Assembly: GCA_964510065.1 (NCBI GenBank)
Contig: CAZEAC010000049.1
Coordinates: forward strand, 1-31,584
Direction of reading: 5' to 3'
DNA from: CAZEAC01 sp964510065
GTDB lineage: Bacteria > Bdellovibrionota_C > UBA2361 > CAIXSY01
DNA length: 31,584 bases
The notes beneath the pieces were generated by a model, which saw only the letters and a program-made list of their open reading frames with translations, did not search any database and was not told the origin of the DNA. Numbering within the stretch: position 1 is the first letter of the stretch; each line of letters opens with the position of its first letter. Position numbers and translations under genes: made by a program. Positions 1-6,715 of the stretch are shown here, piece by piece.

Positions 1-476
1 ACAAGCTCCGGGGCCATCGGTAAATTTCATGGATTGAGACGTATATCAACGGGGACTTGAGAAACGAAGGCCAGAAGATTCAAGCGGAACGCCTCGCCTT
101 TCAGCCTGAGAACTGAAGCCATAGGCCTTATACAAAAGTAGTAAGACGCCGCGTGCGCAGAAGTAGTATGAGGTACTGAATACGGGTAGTGGATTGCTCA
201 CAAGTAAATTCAACTTATGCGCAGAAGTAGTATGGGGCCCAGAATACTTCTGCGCATAAAGCGACTTACCACTTTTATATGAGGCCTATGACTTCAGTTC
301 TCACGCTGAAAGGCGAGGCGTTCCAGCCTTCGCCCTAATGGGCTACGGCGGGCAAGCCGCTTGCTTGTCCGCCGTAGCTCGTGAGAGCGAAGGTGGAAGT
401 CTTCTGGCCGTCGTTTCTCAAGTCTCCGTTAATATATGTCTCAATCTATGAAATTCACCGATGACCCCGGAGCTTG
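1..476. repeat. Large imperfect inverted repeat (foldback element)
   Basis: The first about 180 bases pair with about 237-476 read on the opposite strand. The outer ends read ACAAGCTCCGGGG on both strands, and the match continues through blocks such as GACTTGAGAAACGA, GGAACGCCTCGCCTTTCAG and GAGAACTGAAG. The centre holds a tighter palindrome, TTATGCGCAGAAGTA against TACTTCTGCGCATAA (about 216-260), with a direct repeat of GCGCAGAAGTAGTATG upstream at about 155. The right arm is longer because it contains an extra hairpin at 327-393. The arms have diverged at scattered positions, so this is an old element or one under relaxed constraint. No transposase gene lies inside. The left end coincides with the window start, so the element may extend further. 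Confidence 0.85.
327..393. repeat. Nested 67-bp palindromic (REP-like) hairpin
   Basis: This near-palindrome starts CCTTCGCC and ends GCGAAGG. Its stem includes GCTACGGCGGGCAAGC against GCTTGTCCGCCGTAGC around a very short loop near 358-361. It is absent from the corresponding position of the left arm of the surrounding foldback (about 80-90), so it looks like a later insertion or expansion. No second copy was found in the window. Its compact GC-rich hairpin form resembles extragenic palindromes mobilised by RAYT proteins, but that link is an inference. Confidence 0.7.
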
Positions 477-580
477 TCGTCTCTCATTCGAGCGAGTACT
501 CGATGCTATTATTTCCCGGTCCTCAACGCAAAGTTTAACATATTGGCGGCATCTACTCTCCCCTATCAAATGTACTCGTT

Positions 581-586
581 TATAAT
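581..586 (+). promoter_or_regulatory. Possible -10 box upstream of rsmE
   Basis: A perfect TATAAT lies about 150 bp before the proposed rsmE start in otherwise AT-rich sequence. No convincing -35 hexamer is found at the usual distance, so this is only a candidate. The 480-626 stretch has no other recognisable feature apart from the small palindrome CGAGTACTCG at 493-502. Confidence 0.25.
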
Positions 587-731
587 TGCATAACTTGTGA
601 GTAAATTGCGAAGCCCGTAAAAAGGAGTGACAAACTCCCCCGGGCGGAGTGTGCTTTTTGGCACAAGTAAATTCATCTGCAAGAGAATCGGCAGCTTTCT
701 TGTTTTTAAATTCCCTGGTTTAATCGGCGGA

Positions 732-1517
732 ATGGAAAAGAGCGGGAAAATAAAAAGTGGAGGGGAGATCACAGGCTCGGCGCCTGGCGATGAGCCGATC
801 ACGATCCCTTGTCAGGTTTCATTACAAGAGCTATTTCAATTTGATAAAGATGTGGCGCGCCGTCTGGTCTCTAGAGGAATAAATCCGAAAGAGGCATTCA
901 CGCTTCGCGATCTATCAGGGTGCTACTTTAGAGCGAGCTTGAAGGACTTACATGCGGGCGGTGGGGCGGCGCTTGCCTATGAGCGAATGCAGCAGACGCC
1001 CGAGCCAACTATTGAAATAACGCTGGCCTGCGCGGTACTTGCGCGTCAACGGATGATCTTTGTAATGCAGAAAGCTACCGAGCTCGGTGTGACGAGAATT
1101 GCCCCACTACTTACCGATTACTCAGTCCCCGCAGAAGGTTTAGAACACGAGAAGGCGAGCTCATGGCCAAACCAGTTAGTCCGCGCGACGAAACAGTGCC
1201 GTCGGGGTTCCCTTCCGCAGCTACTGCCGCCACTGTCGCTGGATACATTTCTCAATTCAAAAGCGGTAACGGACTCGGATCTGTGTATTGTTCTTGACGA
1301 TCATAGCAAGCAAAGCGCTACCGATGAGACCTCTCCTCGACGTGTCGTCTTACTTGTTGGTCCGGAAGGGGGATTTTCGGATCGGGAGCGTACTTTGCTT
1401 TTGACAAGAGCCCAAGCTCTTAGTTTCGGCGGGCGGATTCTCCGTGCTGAAACCGCGGTTATCGTAGGACTTACGGCACTACAGATATATTGGGGCGATT
1501 ATCGAAGCGAGGCATGA
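732..1517 (+). CDS. rsmE: 16S rRNA (uracil-1498-N3)-methyltransferase RsmE
   Basis: RsmE transfers a methyl group from S-adenosylmethionine to N3 of U1498 of 16S rRNA in the assembled 30S subunit. The protein has the hallmarks of this knotted SPOUT methyltransferase: QKATELGV in the first third, a KQCRRGSLP segment in the middle, VLLVGPEGGFSDRE and GGRILRAETA in the C-terminal SAM-binding knot. The N-terminal PUA-like part is recognisable (EAFTLRDLSGCYFRASL) but divergent. The frame is open back to a GTG at 627, but starting there adds 35 residues that do not resemble the family. ATG 732, preceded by GGCGGA at short distance, gives 261 residues, close to the usual 240-250. It is transcribed alone, pointing away from the foldback at the window start. 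Confidence 0.9.
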   Translation: MEKSGKIKSGGEITGSAPGDEPITIPCQVSLQELFQFDKDVARRLVSRGINPKEAFTLRDLSGCYFRASLKDLHAGGGAALAYERMQQTPEPTIEITLACAVLARQRMIFVMQKATELGVTRIAPLLTDYSVPAEGLEHEKASSWPNQLVRATKQCRRGSLPQLLPPLSLDTFLNSKAVTDSDLCIVLDDHSKQSATDETSPRRVVLLVGPEGGFSDRERTLLLTRAQALSFGGRILRAETAVIVGLTALQIYWGDYRSEA

Positions 1518-1542
1518 AGGTCGAGACTTCTGTTTTTTGAAC

Positions 1543-1556
1543 GGCGGGCCGCCTTT
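1543..1556 (+). terminator. Weak terminator-like hairpin after rsmE
   Basis: GGCGGGCCGCC can fold into a four-pair GC stem and is followed by TTT only. It lies about 25 bp past the rsmE stop and before the convergent secreted-protein gene. The short stem and short U-run make it a low-confidence terminator. Confidence 0.25.
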
Positions 1557-1627
1557 AATAACCGGACTTCCAGATTCGAGAAGGCTGGCGTGTGTAGGCC
1601 CATCCGAATTGGTAGGAAGTCGTTAGT

Positions 1628-2341
1628 TTATGAGCAGTGCTTCATAAGGAGCAGATGCCCATAAGGCGGAGTCGCGGGCAGCGGTCCAGGAGGGGTCCAA
1701 TACTGCAGACCTACCGGTGGGTCTATTATTGGACAATTAGCTCGATCGGGAGCACCGCCCGACGACGTGCCGCAGAGAGGCTCGAATCCATTGGGCACGG
1801 ATTCTGGAGTAGCGCTCCGACCAAGGACACCCCAATACGGAGTGACTCTTCCTGTCGCCGAGGACTTTTTGAAGTTTATTTGGAAATAAGTAATTTGAGG
1901 TACGCTCGCATATGCTGTGTACATGTGGATCCCGAAAATCCCAGCCTGGTATAATCTCCGAGCTTCAAGTGGACCGATGGCCGCTAGTAGCTGTTGGCGA
2001 GATGTGAATCTTGAGTTGGCGCCGTCGGGATAAAGATATTGCTCTTCAACAAGTGAGATTGGGAATGAGATCCACCCGCTCAGCAATGTTCGATCGCTGG
2101 CTACGGCATAAGAGGCCACATCAAGCCGAAATGAGCAGTTCTTGAGGTCGAGAAGAGTAGGGATGAACGCGCTATTTACTGGCGTAAGTGGTCCGCCTAG
2201 TGTATCGGTGTGGCGCGCGTAATATTCGCCAGCCACCTCCCAGGCTGGTGGTGTCGGGGTTGGCGTGGGCGCGGACCAAGCATTGCTCCCTAAACCAGAT
2301 ACAAGAGCTACAAAGGTGAGTAGATTGAATCGAGCTATCAT
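1628..2341 (-). CDS. Putative secreted protein with Pro-Thr repeat at mature N-terminus
   Basis: I do not recognise this protein. The start is set at 2341 because AAGGAGG lies exactly 8 bases upstream; the open frame continues to 2362 but the extra residues would cover that ribosome site. The N-terminus (MIARFNLLTFVALVSGLGSNAWSA) is a typical Sec signal peptide with an Ala-x-Ala-like cleavage region. The mature part begins with a PTPTPTPP linker, then about 200 residues containing four cysteines (NCSF, LCGT, NCPI, HCS), enough for two disulfides after export. The same Thr-Pro style of linker occurs in the secreted HExxH protein at 12566. There is no lipobox and no further membrane segment, so it should be periplasmic or extracellular. 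Confidence 0.75.
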   Translation of the reverse strand: MIARFNLLTFVALVSGLGSNAWSAPTPTPTPPAWEVAGEYYARHTDTLGGPLTPVNSAFIPTLLDLKNCSFRLDVASYAVASDRTLLSGWISFPISLVEEQYLYPDGANSRFTSRQQLLAAIGPLEARRLYQAGIFGIHMYTAYASVPQITYFQINFKKSSATGRVTPYWGVLGRSATPESVPNGFEPLCGTSSGGAPDRANCPIIDPPVGLQYWTPPGPLPATPPYGHLLLMKHCS

Positions 2342-2474
2342 TTTAATCGCCTCCTTGGCCACTTAGGGTAAGGCCTCGTTGCTAATTCCTCGCGGTGTTT
2401 GATGCAAATCGATTCCTGGTGGTTTCCGCTTATTGAGAAGGCGAAGGGATTGAAACCAGGGACAAGGGAAGGTC

Positions 2475-2894
2475 TTATACAGCCAACAGCTTGCGATGCA
2501 ATACGCGCAGAGCATCGCGCCCCGTAAAGATGCCGAGTAATTTGCGGTCCTCAACGACAAGTGCCGAGCCGATCTGTAGTTCGAGCATTGCTTCAAGTAC
2601 TGTAGTTAGCAAAGTTTTAGGAGAAACTTGATACGCGAGGTCGACGAAGGCATCTCGAACAAACAATTTGTCGAGCGAAAGCAGTCTATTCGCCGCAGTG
2701 AGATAGAGGTCTCGATGAGTTAAGATTCCCTTAAGGGCACCTTTCTCCAACACTGGCAGGTGCAGATAGTGATACTGGCAAAAAAGCTCTGCCGCCTGCG
2801 CAAGTGTAGCATCGACCTCAATAGTTAGAGGATTGGCGCTCATGACTTCAGATATTGTGAGCGAGGAATTTATCGGAACGGAAGAGCTGGTCAT
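2475..2894 (-). CDS. Tandem CBS-domain protein
   Basis: This 139-residue protein is almost entirely a Bateman module of two CBS repeats. The first is about residues 12-72 (VMSANPLTIEVDATLAQAAELF ending GILTHRDLYLTA), the second about 78-137 (FVDLAYQVSPKTLLTTVLEAM ending LLGIFTGRDALRVL). The HRD and GRD triplets after the last strand of each repeat are typical of adenosine-nucleotide binding CBS pairs. Stand-alone pairs usually act as small ligand sensors that regulate a partner, but no partner is encoded next to it. No clear Shine-Dalgarno precedes ATG 2894. It appears monocistronic: both neighbours on the same strand are separated by over 100 bp. Confidence 0.88.
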   Translation of the reverse strand: MTSSSVPINSSLTISEVMSANPLTIEVDATLAQAAELFCQYHYLHLPVLEKGALKGILTHRDLYLTAANRLLSLDKLFVRDAFVDLAYQVSPKTLLTTVLEAMLELQIGSALVVEDRKLLGIFTGRDALRVLHRKLLAV

Positions 2895-3002
2895 AAAGTG
2901 AAAGCGGATGAACAGTGGTTACGGCCTAGATTATTTCATTCCCCTGTTTGGCTCGCAATCCGACACTTTCACCAATCAGAATCAACTCATGGTGAATTTT
3001 AA

Positions 3003-3554
3003 TCAATCTTGTGCGCTTATTTTGTCCCCAATGCGTGAGAGCCGGCTGCGGTACCCTATCAGTTCGTTATAATTGCGATGAGGCTTTGAGCCTGGTGTTA
3101 CATTGGTCGCCCACGTATGAAAATTAATCGCTACATCAAGAAGCGAATGCACTCGCGCTCTAGTTTGCGAAGTTACATTTGCCGAGTGCTGCAGTGCTTC
3201 ACTACGAAAATGTGCTGTGACAGCAGTCGCAGCGACCGTTGCGCTATTCAAGGCAGCAGCACGCTCGTTGTCGCTAGTAGAAGATTTCGCGGTGGCCAAC
3301 ACCCCAATCATCTCGCGCATTGCGTCACGTAGGTTGCTGGGCCCCATCTCCATCTCAACATAGCGCGAAACAGCATAGAGCTTTGCGACGTCAACGCCAT
3401 TGGTTACGTTTTGCGCAGCGACGCGCTGAATAATCGGAAAGCTTGCATCGCTAAGCGACGGCTGGGTCGGTTTGAGCTCTGCGCTATTCGCAAAATGACA
3501 GATGTTTAAAAGTGCGATAACAGTTGACGCCTGAGCAGCTACGGTCCTTTCCAT
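3003..3554 (-). CDS. Hypothetical protein, probably exported
   Basis: A 183-residue protein without recognised domains. The first 25 residues (MERTVAAQASTVIALLNICHFANSA) contain a hydrophobic stretch ending in a plausible ANSA cleavage site, so export is likely though the signal is weak. The remainder is predicted helical, alanine- and serine-rich, with a conserved-looking DAMREMIGVLATAK segment and no cysteines after the signal. A GGAG lies 10 bases before ATG 3554. Its 5' flank is a 286-bp divergent intergenic region shared with the aerotaxis operon. It could be a small periplasmic protein, but the function is unknown. Confidence 0.55.
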   Translation of the reverse strand: MERTVAAQASTVIALLNICHFANSAELKPTQPSLSDASFPIIQRVAAQNVTNGVDVAKLYAVSRYVEMEMGPSNLRDAMREMIGVLATAKSSTSDNERAAALNSATVAATAVTAHFRSEALQHSANVTSQTRARVHSLLDVAINFHTWATNVTPGSKPHRNYNELIGYRSRLSRIGDKISAQD

Positions 3555-3726
3555 TTTATCTGAACTCCAAAGTCACTATGCAAATTCGGCCAGTCTTGAA
3601 GAGAGAGCCGTAGTGTATATCTCAACAAAAAGGTTAACTCAATCGGGGACATTCTCTCTAATAGGGTGAGCGGTACTGTCGTTATGGAGATGAGAATGTT
3701 GGCTTTAACCAGTAATCTATGGCTGT

Positions 3727-3763
3727 TAGGCACCGAGCCTATCTTGAGTGCCTTATTCAAGAT
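3727..3763. promoter_or_regulatory. Pair of small inverted repeats upstream of the aerotaxis operon
   Basis: TAGGC-ACCGA-GCCTA (3727-3741) is followed directly by ATCTTGA-9 nt-TCAAGAT (3741-3763). Both lie in the 286-bp divergent intergenic region, 78-114 bp before the PAS gene. They could be operator or leader structures; no sigma-54 or flagellar sigma-28 consensus was found nearby. Confidence 0.3.
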
Positions 3764-3840
3764 GTATCGAGCAGTATGATACTTTAGGAAACCATGAGCT
3801 TCTCCGACCAATCTAACTAGACAGGTTAGGAGGGGCTGTA

Positions 3841-4365
3841 ATGGCATACACGCAGGTTCGCCCAACGGGACGCGAGACATTTTTTGCTGAAGACGAAATC
3901 ATCGTTAGCAAGACTGATCTAACTGGAAAGATCACCTACGCCAACGACGTCTTCTTGCGTGTTGCCGGATACAACGAAGCTGAAATAATCGGCGCTCCGC
4001 ATAGCATCATTCGACATCCGGCGATGCCACGCGCTGTCTTTAAGCTGTTATGGGATACTTTGCATGCGCAGCGAGAGATTTTCGCCTTTGTTGTGAATTT
4101 GGCAAAAAACGGAGACCACTATTGGGTCTTTGCGCATGTTACTCCGACGTACGATGCCAGTGGAAAAGTCATTGGCTACCACTCTAATCGACGAGTTCCC
4201 GAGCGCTCATCGATCGCGGTTGTTGAGCCGCTCTATCGCACGCTTCGTACAATTGAGGAGAAAGAAACCGATCCAAGAAAGGGACTTACGACTTCATTCT
4301 CGACGCTTTGTCAGGTGCTCGCAGAGAAAAAAGTAGAATATGATGAGTTTGTCTTTTCAATTTAA
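3841..4365 (+). CDS. Aer-like PAS sensor protein
   Basis: A 174-residue cytoplasmic protein made of one PAS domain of the Aer aerotaxis type: KTDLTGKITYANDVFLRVAGY, then SIIRHPAMP, then KNGDHYWVFAHVTPTYD. In E. coli Aer this domain binds FAD and senses redox state for aerotaxis. Here the segment corresponding to RHPD reads RHPA, and the tryptophan of the Aer GEPW motif is replaced, so FAD binding may be altered. The protein ends after a short helical tail (KKVEYDEFVFSI) with no membrane anchor, HAMP or signalling domain. Those functions appear to be supplied by the MCP gene 13 bp downstream. AGGAGGGG precedes the ATG at good distance. Confidence 0.88.
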   Translation: MAYTQVRPTGRETFFAEDEIIVSKTDLTGKITYANDVFLRVAGYNEAEIIGAPHSIIRHPAMPRAVFKLLWDTLHAQREIFAFVVNLAKNGDHYWVFAHVTPTYDASGKVIGYHSNRRVPERSSIAVVEPLYRTLRTIEEKETDPRKGLTTSFSTLCQVLAEKKVEYDEFVFSI

Positions 4366-4378
4366 ATGAGGAGAGGCT

Positions 4379-5626
4379 ATGCACGGATCGGCTGCTGACA
4401 CAAACTATTCCAAAACGTTAGTGTCAGAAAGGAACCTGCCTTCTCCTGAAGAAAATTCACGGAAAGAATGGATTGCGATAGCTACTCGAATTTGTCAGGA
4501 GGCGGCTCGTGGCAATCTTGAATTGCGACTGAGTGTGAGCGAGTCCGAAGGCGAATTCAGCGAGCTTGCTCGCGCAATTAACTATCTCTTGGATGTGGTA
4601 GATGCTTTTGTGAGAGAGGCAGGCGCGTCTCTTGATTATGCGGCGCATGGTAAATTTTTTCGGCGTGTACTATTGCGTGGATTGCTCGGCTCTTTTCGAA
4701 ATGCAGCGGTACTAATCAATAATGCCACGGGAGCGATGGAGAAAAACGCACAGGCTCTTAAGGGTGCCGAACAACGGCGCCTGACCTTGGCCGATGACTT
4801 CGAGGGCGCAATTAAAGAAGTTGTTGCTTCCGTCGCGTCTGCGGCAACTCAACTTTCCACCACCGCGGCGGGCCTCAAGGAAATGGCAAAAGGCACAACT
4901 GACCGAGCATCCGCCGTAGCGACAGCTTCGGAACAGAGCTCGTTAAATGTGAAAACGGTCGCCGATGCGACTGACTTGCTTGGCGCCTCGGTGCGCAGCA
5001 TTTCAGACAAAGTTCACGACTCGACGTCGCAAGTGGGGCTTGCCGTGAAGGAGGCTTCGCGAAGCAATGAAATCGTACAGGGGCTTTCAGCGGCGTCTAA
5101 ACGAATTGGTGGCGTCGTAAAGCTAATTAGCGAGGTTGCGAGTCAAACTAATCTGCTGGCGCTCAATGCGTCGATAGAAGCTGCACGTGCTGGAGAATCT
5201 GGAAAGGGATTCGCCGTCGTCGCAGGTGAAGTAAAGGAGCTTGCAAGACAGACAAGTGCAGCAACGGATGACATCTCCCAAGAGATAAAGGCGATTCAAC
5301 AGGCAAGCCTTGAGGCCGCAACAGCGATAACTTCGATAGGTACTACCATAGCTTCGATTGATCAGCTTGCAGGCGGCATCTCACATGCAGTCAATGAACA
5401 GCGAAGCGCCACAGTTGAAATAGGCAAGAATGTCAATGAAGCTGCCCTCGCAACGCTTGAAGTGTCTCGTAATATTGCCGATGTTTCGCAAGCGTCCCGA
5501 GAGACGACAGTTTCAGCGGAGCAGGTAACGCTTGCAGCGACTGCGTTGTCTGCGCAGGCTGAAATGTTGAAAGGCTCGGTGGAAAACTTCCTCGCTGAAC
5601 TACGATCTGGTCCGCGGAAGCTCTAG
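4379..5626 (+). CDS. Soluble methyl-accepting chemotaxis protein
   Basis: A 415-residue receptor lacking any transmembrane segment. Residues about 25-115 form a HAMP-like or helical input region (EAARGNLELRLSVSESEGEF, INYLLDVVDAFVREAG). Residues about 140-405 are the MCP signalling coiled coil with the conserved hairpin tip: SQTNLLALNASIEAARAGE followed by GKGFAVVAGEVKELARQT. The tip binds CheA and CheW. GAGGAGAGG lies 4 bases before ATG 4379, and the gap to the PAS gene is 13 bp, so the two are almost certainly cotranscribed and together could make a split Aer-like receptor. No che or flagellar genes occur in the window. Confidence 0.93.
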   Translation: MHGSAADTNYSKTLVSERNLPSPEENSRKEWIAIATRICQEAARGNLELRLSVSESEGEFSELARAINYLLDVVDAFVREAGASLDYAAHGKFFRRVLLRGLLGSFRNAAVLINNATGAMEKNAQALKGAEQRRLTLADDFEGAIKEVVASVASAATQLSTTAAGLKEMAKGTTDRASAVATASEQSSLNVKTVADATDLLGASVRSISDKVHDSTSQVGLAVKEASRSNEIVQGLSAASKRIGGVVKLISEVASQTNLLALNASIEAARAGESGKGFAVVAGEVKELARQTSAATDDISQEIKAIQQASLEAATAITSIGTTIASIDQLAGGISHAVNEQRSATVEIGKNVNEAALATLEVSRNIADVSQASRETTVSAEQVTLAATALSAQAEMLKGSVENFLAELRSGPRKL

Positions 5627-5635
5627 CGCTTCCGC
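5614..5635. terminator. Perfect 8-bp hairpin between convergent genes
   Basis: GCGGAAGC-TCTAGC-GCTTCCGC forms an uninterrupted 8-pair stem with a 6-base loop. It contains the MCP stop codon and ends one base before the stop codon of the convergent lipoprotein gene. Its position suggests a bidirectional terminator, but no U-tract follows on either strand, so termination would be of the hairpin-only type. Confidence 0.5.
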
Positions 5636-5965
5636 TTAGCCCGCTCGGGGATAGCTTGTTGCCTCGACTGTTGTGGTATATAGCGTCCCAACAAAGCCAT
5701 AGGTCCATGACTCCGAGACTTTGATGTCTGTGATCATTTCGCCGCCAGCTTGCTCGCGAATTGACTCCATGGCACGTTCGAGTCGTGAGTTGATTCGAAG
5801 TGGTATTAGGAGGAGCAGCTGAAATCCGCTCGCTGAAGCCTCGAGCCTACGTCCGCGCCCAAGATCAACCGAGCTTAGATCAGAGGAGGCTCCTAACGGG
5901 ACGTAGCTACTAAAACAACCACTTAGCAGCAATACTATTGTGAGTAGTGCAATCCGTAATGTCAT
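5636..5965 (-). CDS. Small lipoprotein, paralogue of its upstream neighbour
   Basis: A 109-residue predicted lipoprotein. The N-terminus (MTLRIALLTIVLLLSGCFSS) is a signal peptide ending in the lipobox LSGC. The C-terminal half (IPLRINSRLERAMESIREQ, then KVSESWTYGFVGTLYTTTVEAT) aligns with the same region of the gene immediately upstream, so the pair arose by duplication. The architecture resembles TRL-like small lipoproteins, though I hold that family assignment loosely. Its ATG overlaps the stop codon of the upstream gene by 4 bases (ATGA), indicating translational coupling. A GGGGGAGG lies very close to the start. Confidence 0.8.
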   Translation of the reverse strand: MTLRIALLTIVLLLSGCFSSYVPLGASSDLSSVDLGRGRRLEASASGFQLLLLIPLRINSRLERAMESIREQAGGEMITDIKVSESWTYGFVGTLYTTTVEATSYPRAG

Positions 5966-6315
5966 ACCTCCCCCTTAACTGCATCGCCACGAATTGTTAC
6001 ACAGCGGCACGTTGCCAAAACCCACCAGAACCAAGACTCTCGCATTTCAACATTGACTAGTGATGTAGCGCCGGGAACACTCTCGAGTGCATTATTGTAA
6101 GCGCGTTGAATACGTGAGTTCAGCCCCACAGGAATGAAGTAGTACGCGGTACCCGCAATACCGAGATTGCCGCAAGCTGAACCTTCAGCCTTGCCGAGGA
6201 CTTTATATCCGACAGCAGGTGTTGGAGTGATGTTGACTGGAAGCGAGCTACATCCCACCAAGCAAAGGACTATCAAAACTTGGAGCGCGAGAAACCGACT
6301 GAATATACTTTGCAT
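5962..6315 (-). CDS. Small lipoprotein, first gene of a paralogous pair
   Basis: The open frame extends to 6369, but ATG 6315 is chosen because AGGGAG lies 5 bases upstream and the resulting N-terminus (MQSIFSRFLALQVLIVLCLVGCSS) is a clean lipoprotein signal with lipobox LVGC. The mature protein is about 95 residues. It shares the block IPVGLNSRIQRAYNNALES, then VEMRESWFWWVLATCRCVTI, with the downstream gene, in the same order and spacing. Two extra cysteines (CRC) are unique to this copy. Both are expected to be anchored in the cell envelope; function unknown. Confidence 0.8.
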   Translation of the reverse strand: MQSIFSRFLALQVLIVLCLVGCSSLPVNITPTPAVGYKVLGKAEGSACGNLGIAGTAYYFIPVGLNSRIQRAYNNALESVPGATSLVNVEMRESWFWWVLATCRCVTIRGDAVKGEV

Positions 6316-6715
6316 AGGGGCTCCCTTATCACTGCTAAAAGTCACCATTACAAGCACTCCATACGACAAAGACTTCGCAGTTCAAAGATACTGCAAAACA
6401 ACTTGCGCTCGCGTTAAGTGCCAGTTAAGTAGGTTCCCGGCGCTTACATGGGCGAGCAGCCTCTTTGCGGGTCTCAACTATCTACCTACGAAACTGTAAA
6501 AATCAAGCTAGGAATTCGTTAGGTTCGGTAGACCTGATCATGTAGCCGGCGAGGCCCAGGGGTGGCCTGGTTCTTGAAAGGCTATAACCGACGATAGCGC
6601 TCGATGGAGAAGCATTAGAAGCTGCAGAACTTTTTCGTCAAGATTTCTCGATAATGGTCCGAATAGTATAAATGACTGACAAGACGTGATTATTCAGCCG
6701 CGTTGCTTACATGGG
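6316..6715. other. 400-bp intergenic stretch without a recognised gene
   Basis: This is a divergent intergenic region between the lipoprotein pair and the hybrid kinase. The only items noted are a short alternative hairpin (AGGCC 6552-6556 with GGCCT 6564-6568, or CCAGG with CCTGG), a direct repeat of GTTAAGT near 6413-6428, and a TATAAA at 6667-6672 that could be the kinase -10 box, with only a poor -35 at the right distance. Frames here show no coding character. No riboswitch class was recognised. Confidence 0.4.

Noticed and set aside
3539..3880. 113-codon open frame on the minus strand between the exported protein and the PAS gene
   Set aside because: It overlaps the PAS gene start and its good ribosome site, shows no domain or signal, and lies over an intergenic region with small inverted repeats.
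6316..6715. Possible cyclic-di-GMP or other riboswitch before the hybrid kinase
   Set aside because: The conserved cores of riboswitch classes I know are not present; only short alternative hairpins were seen.
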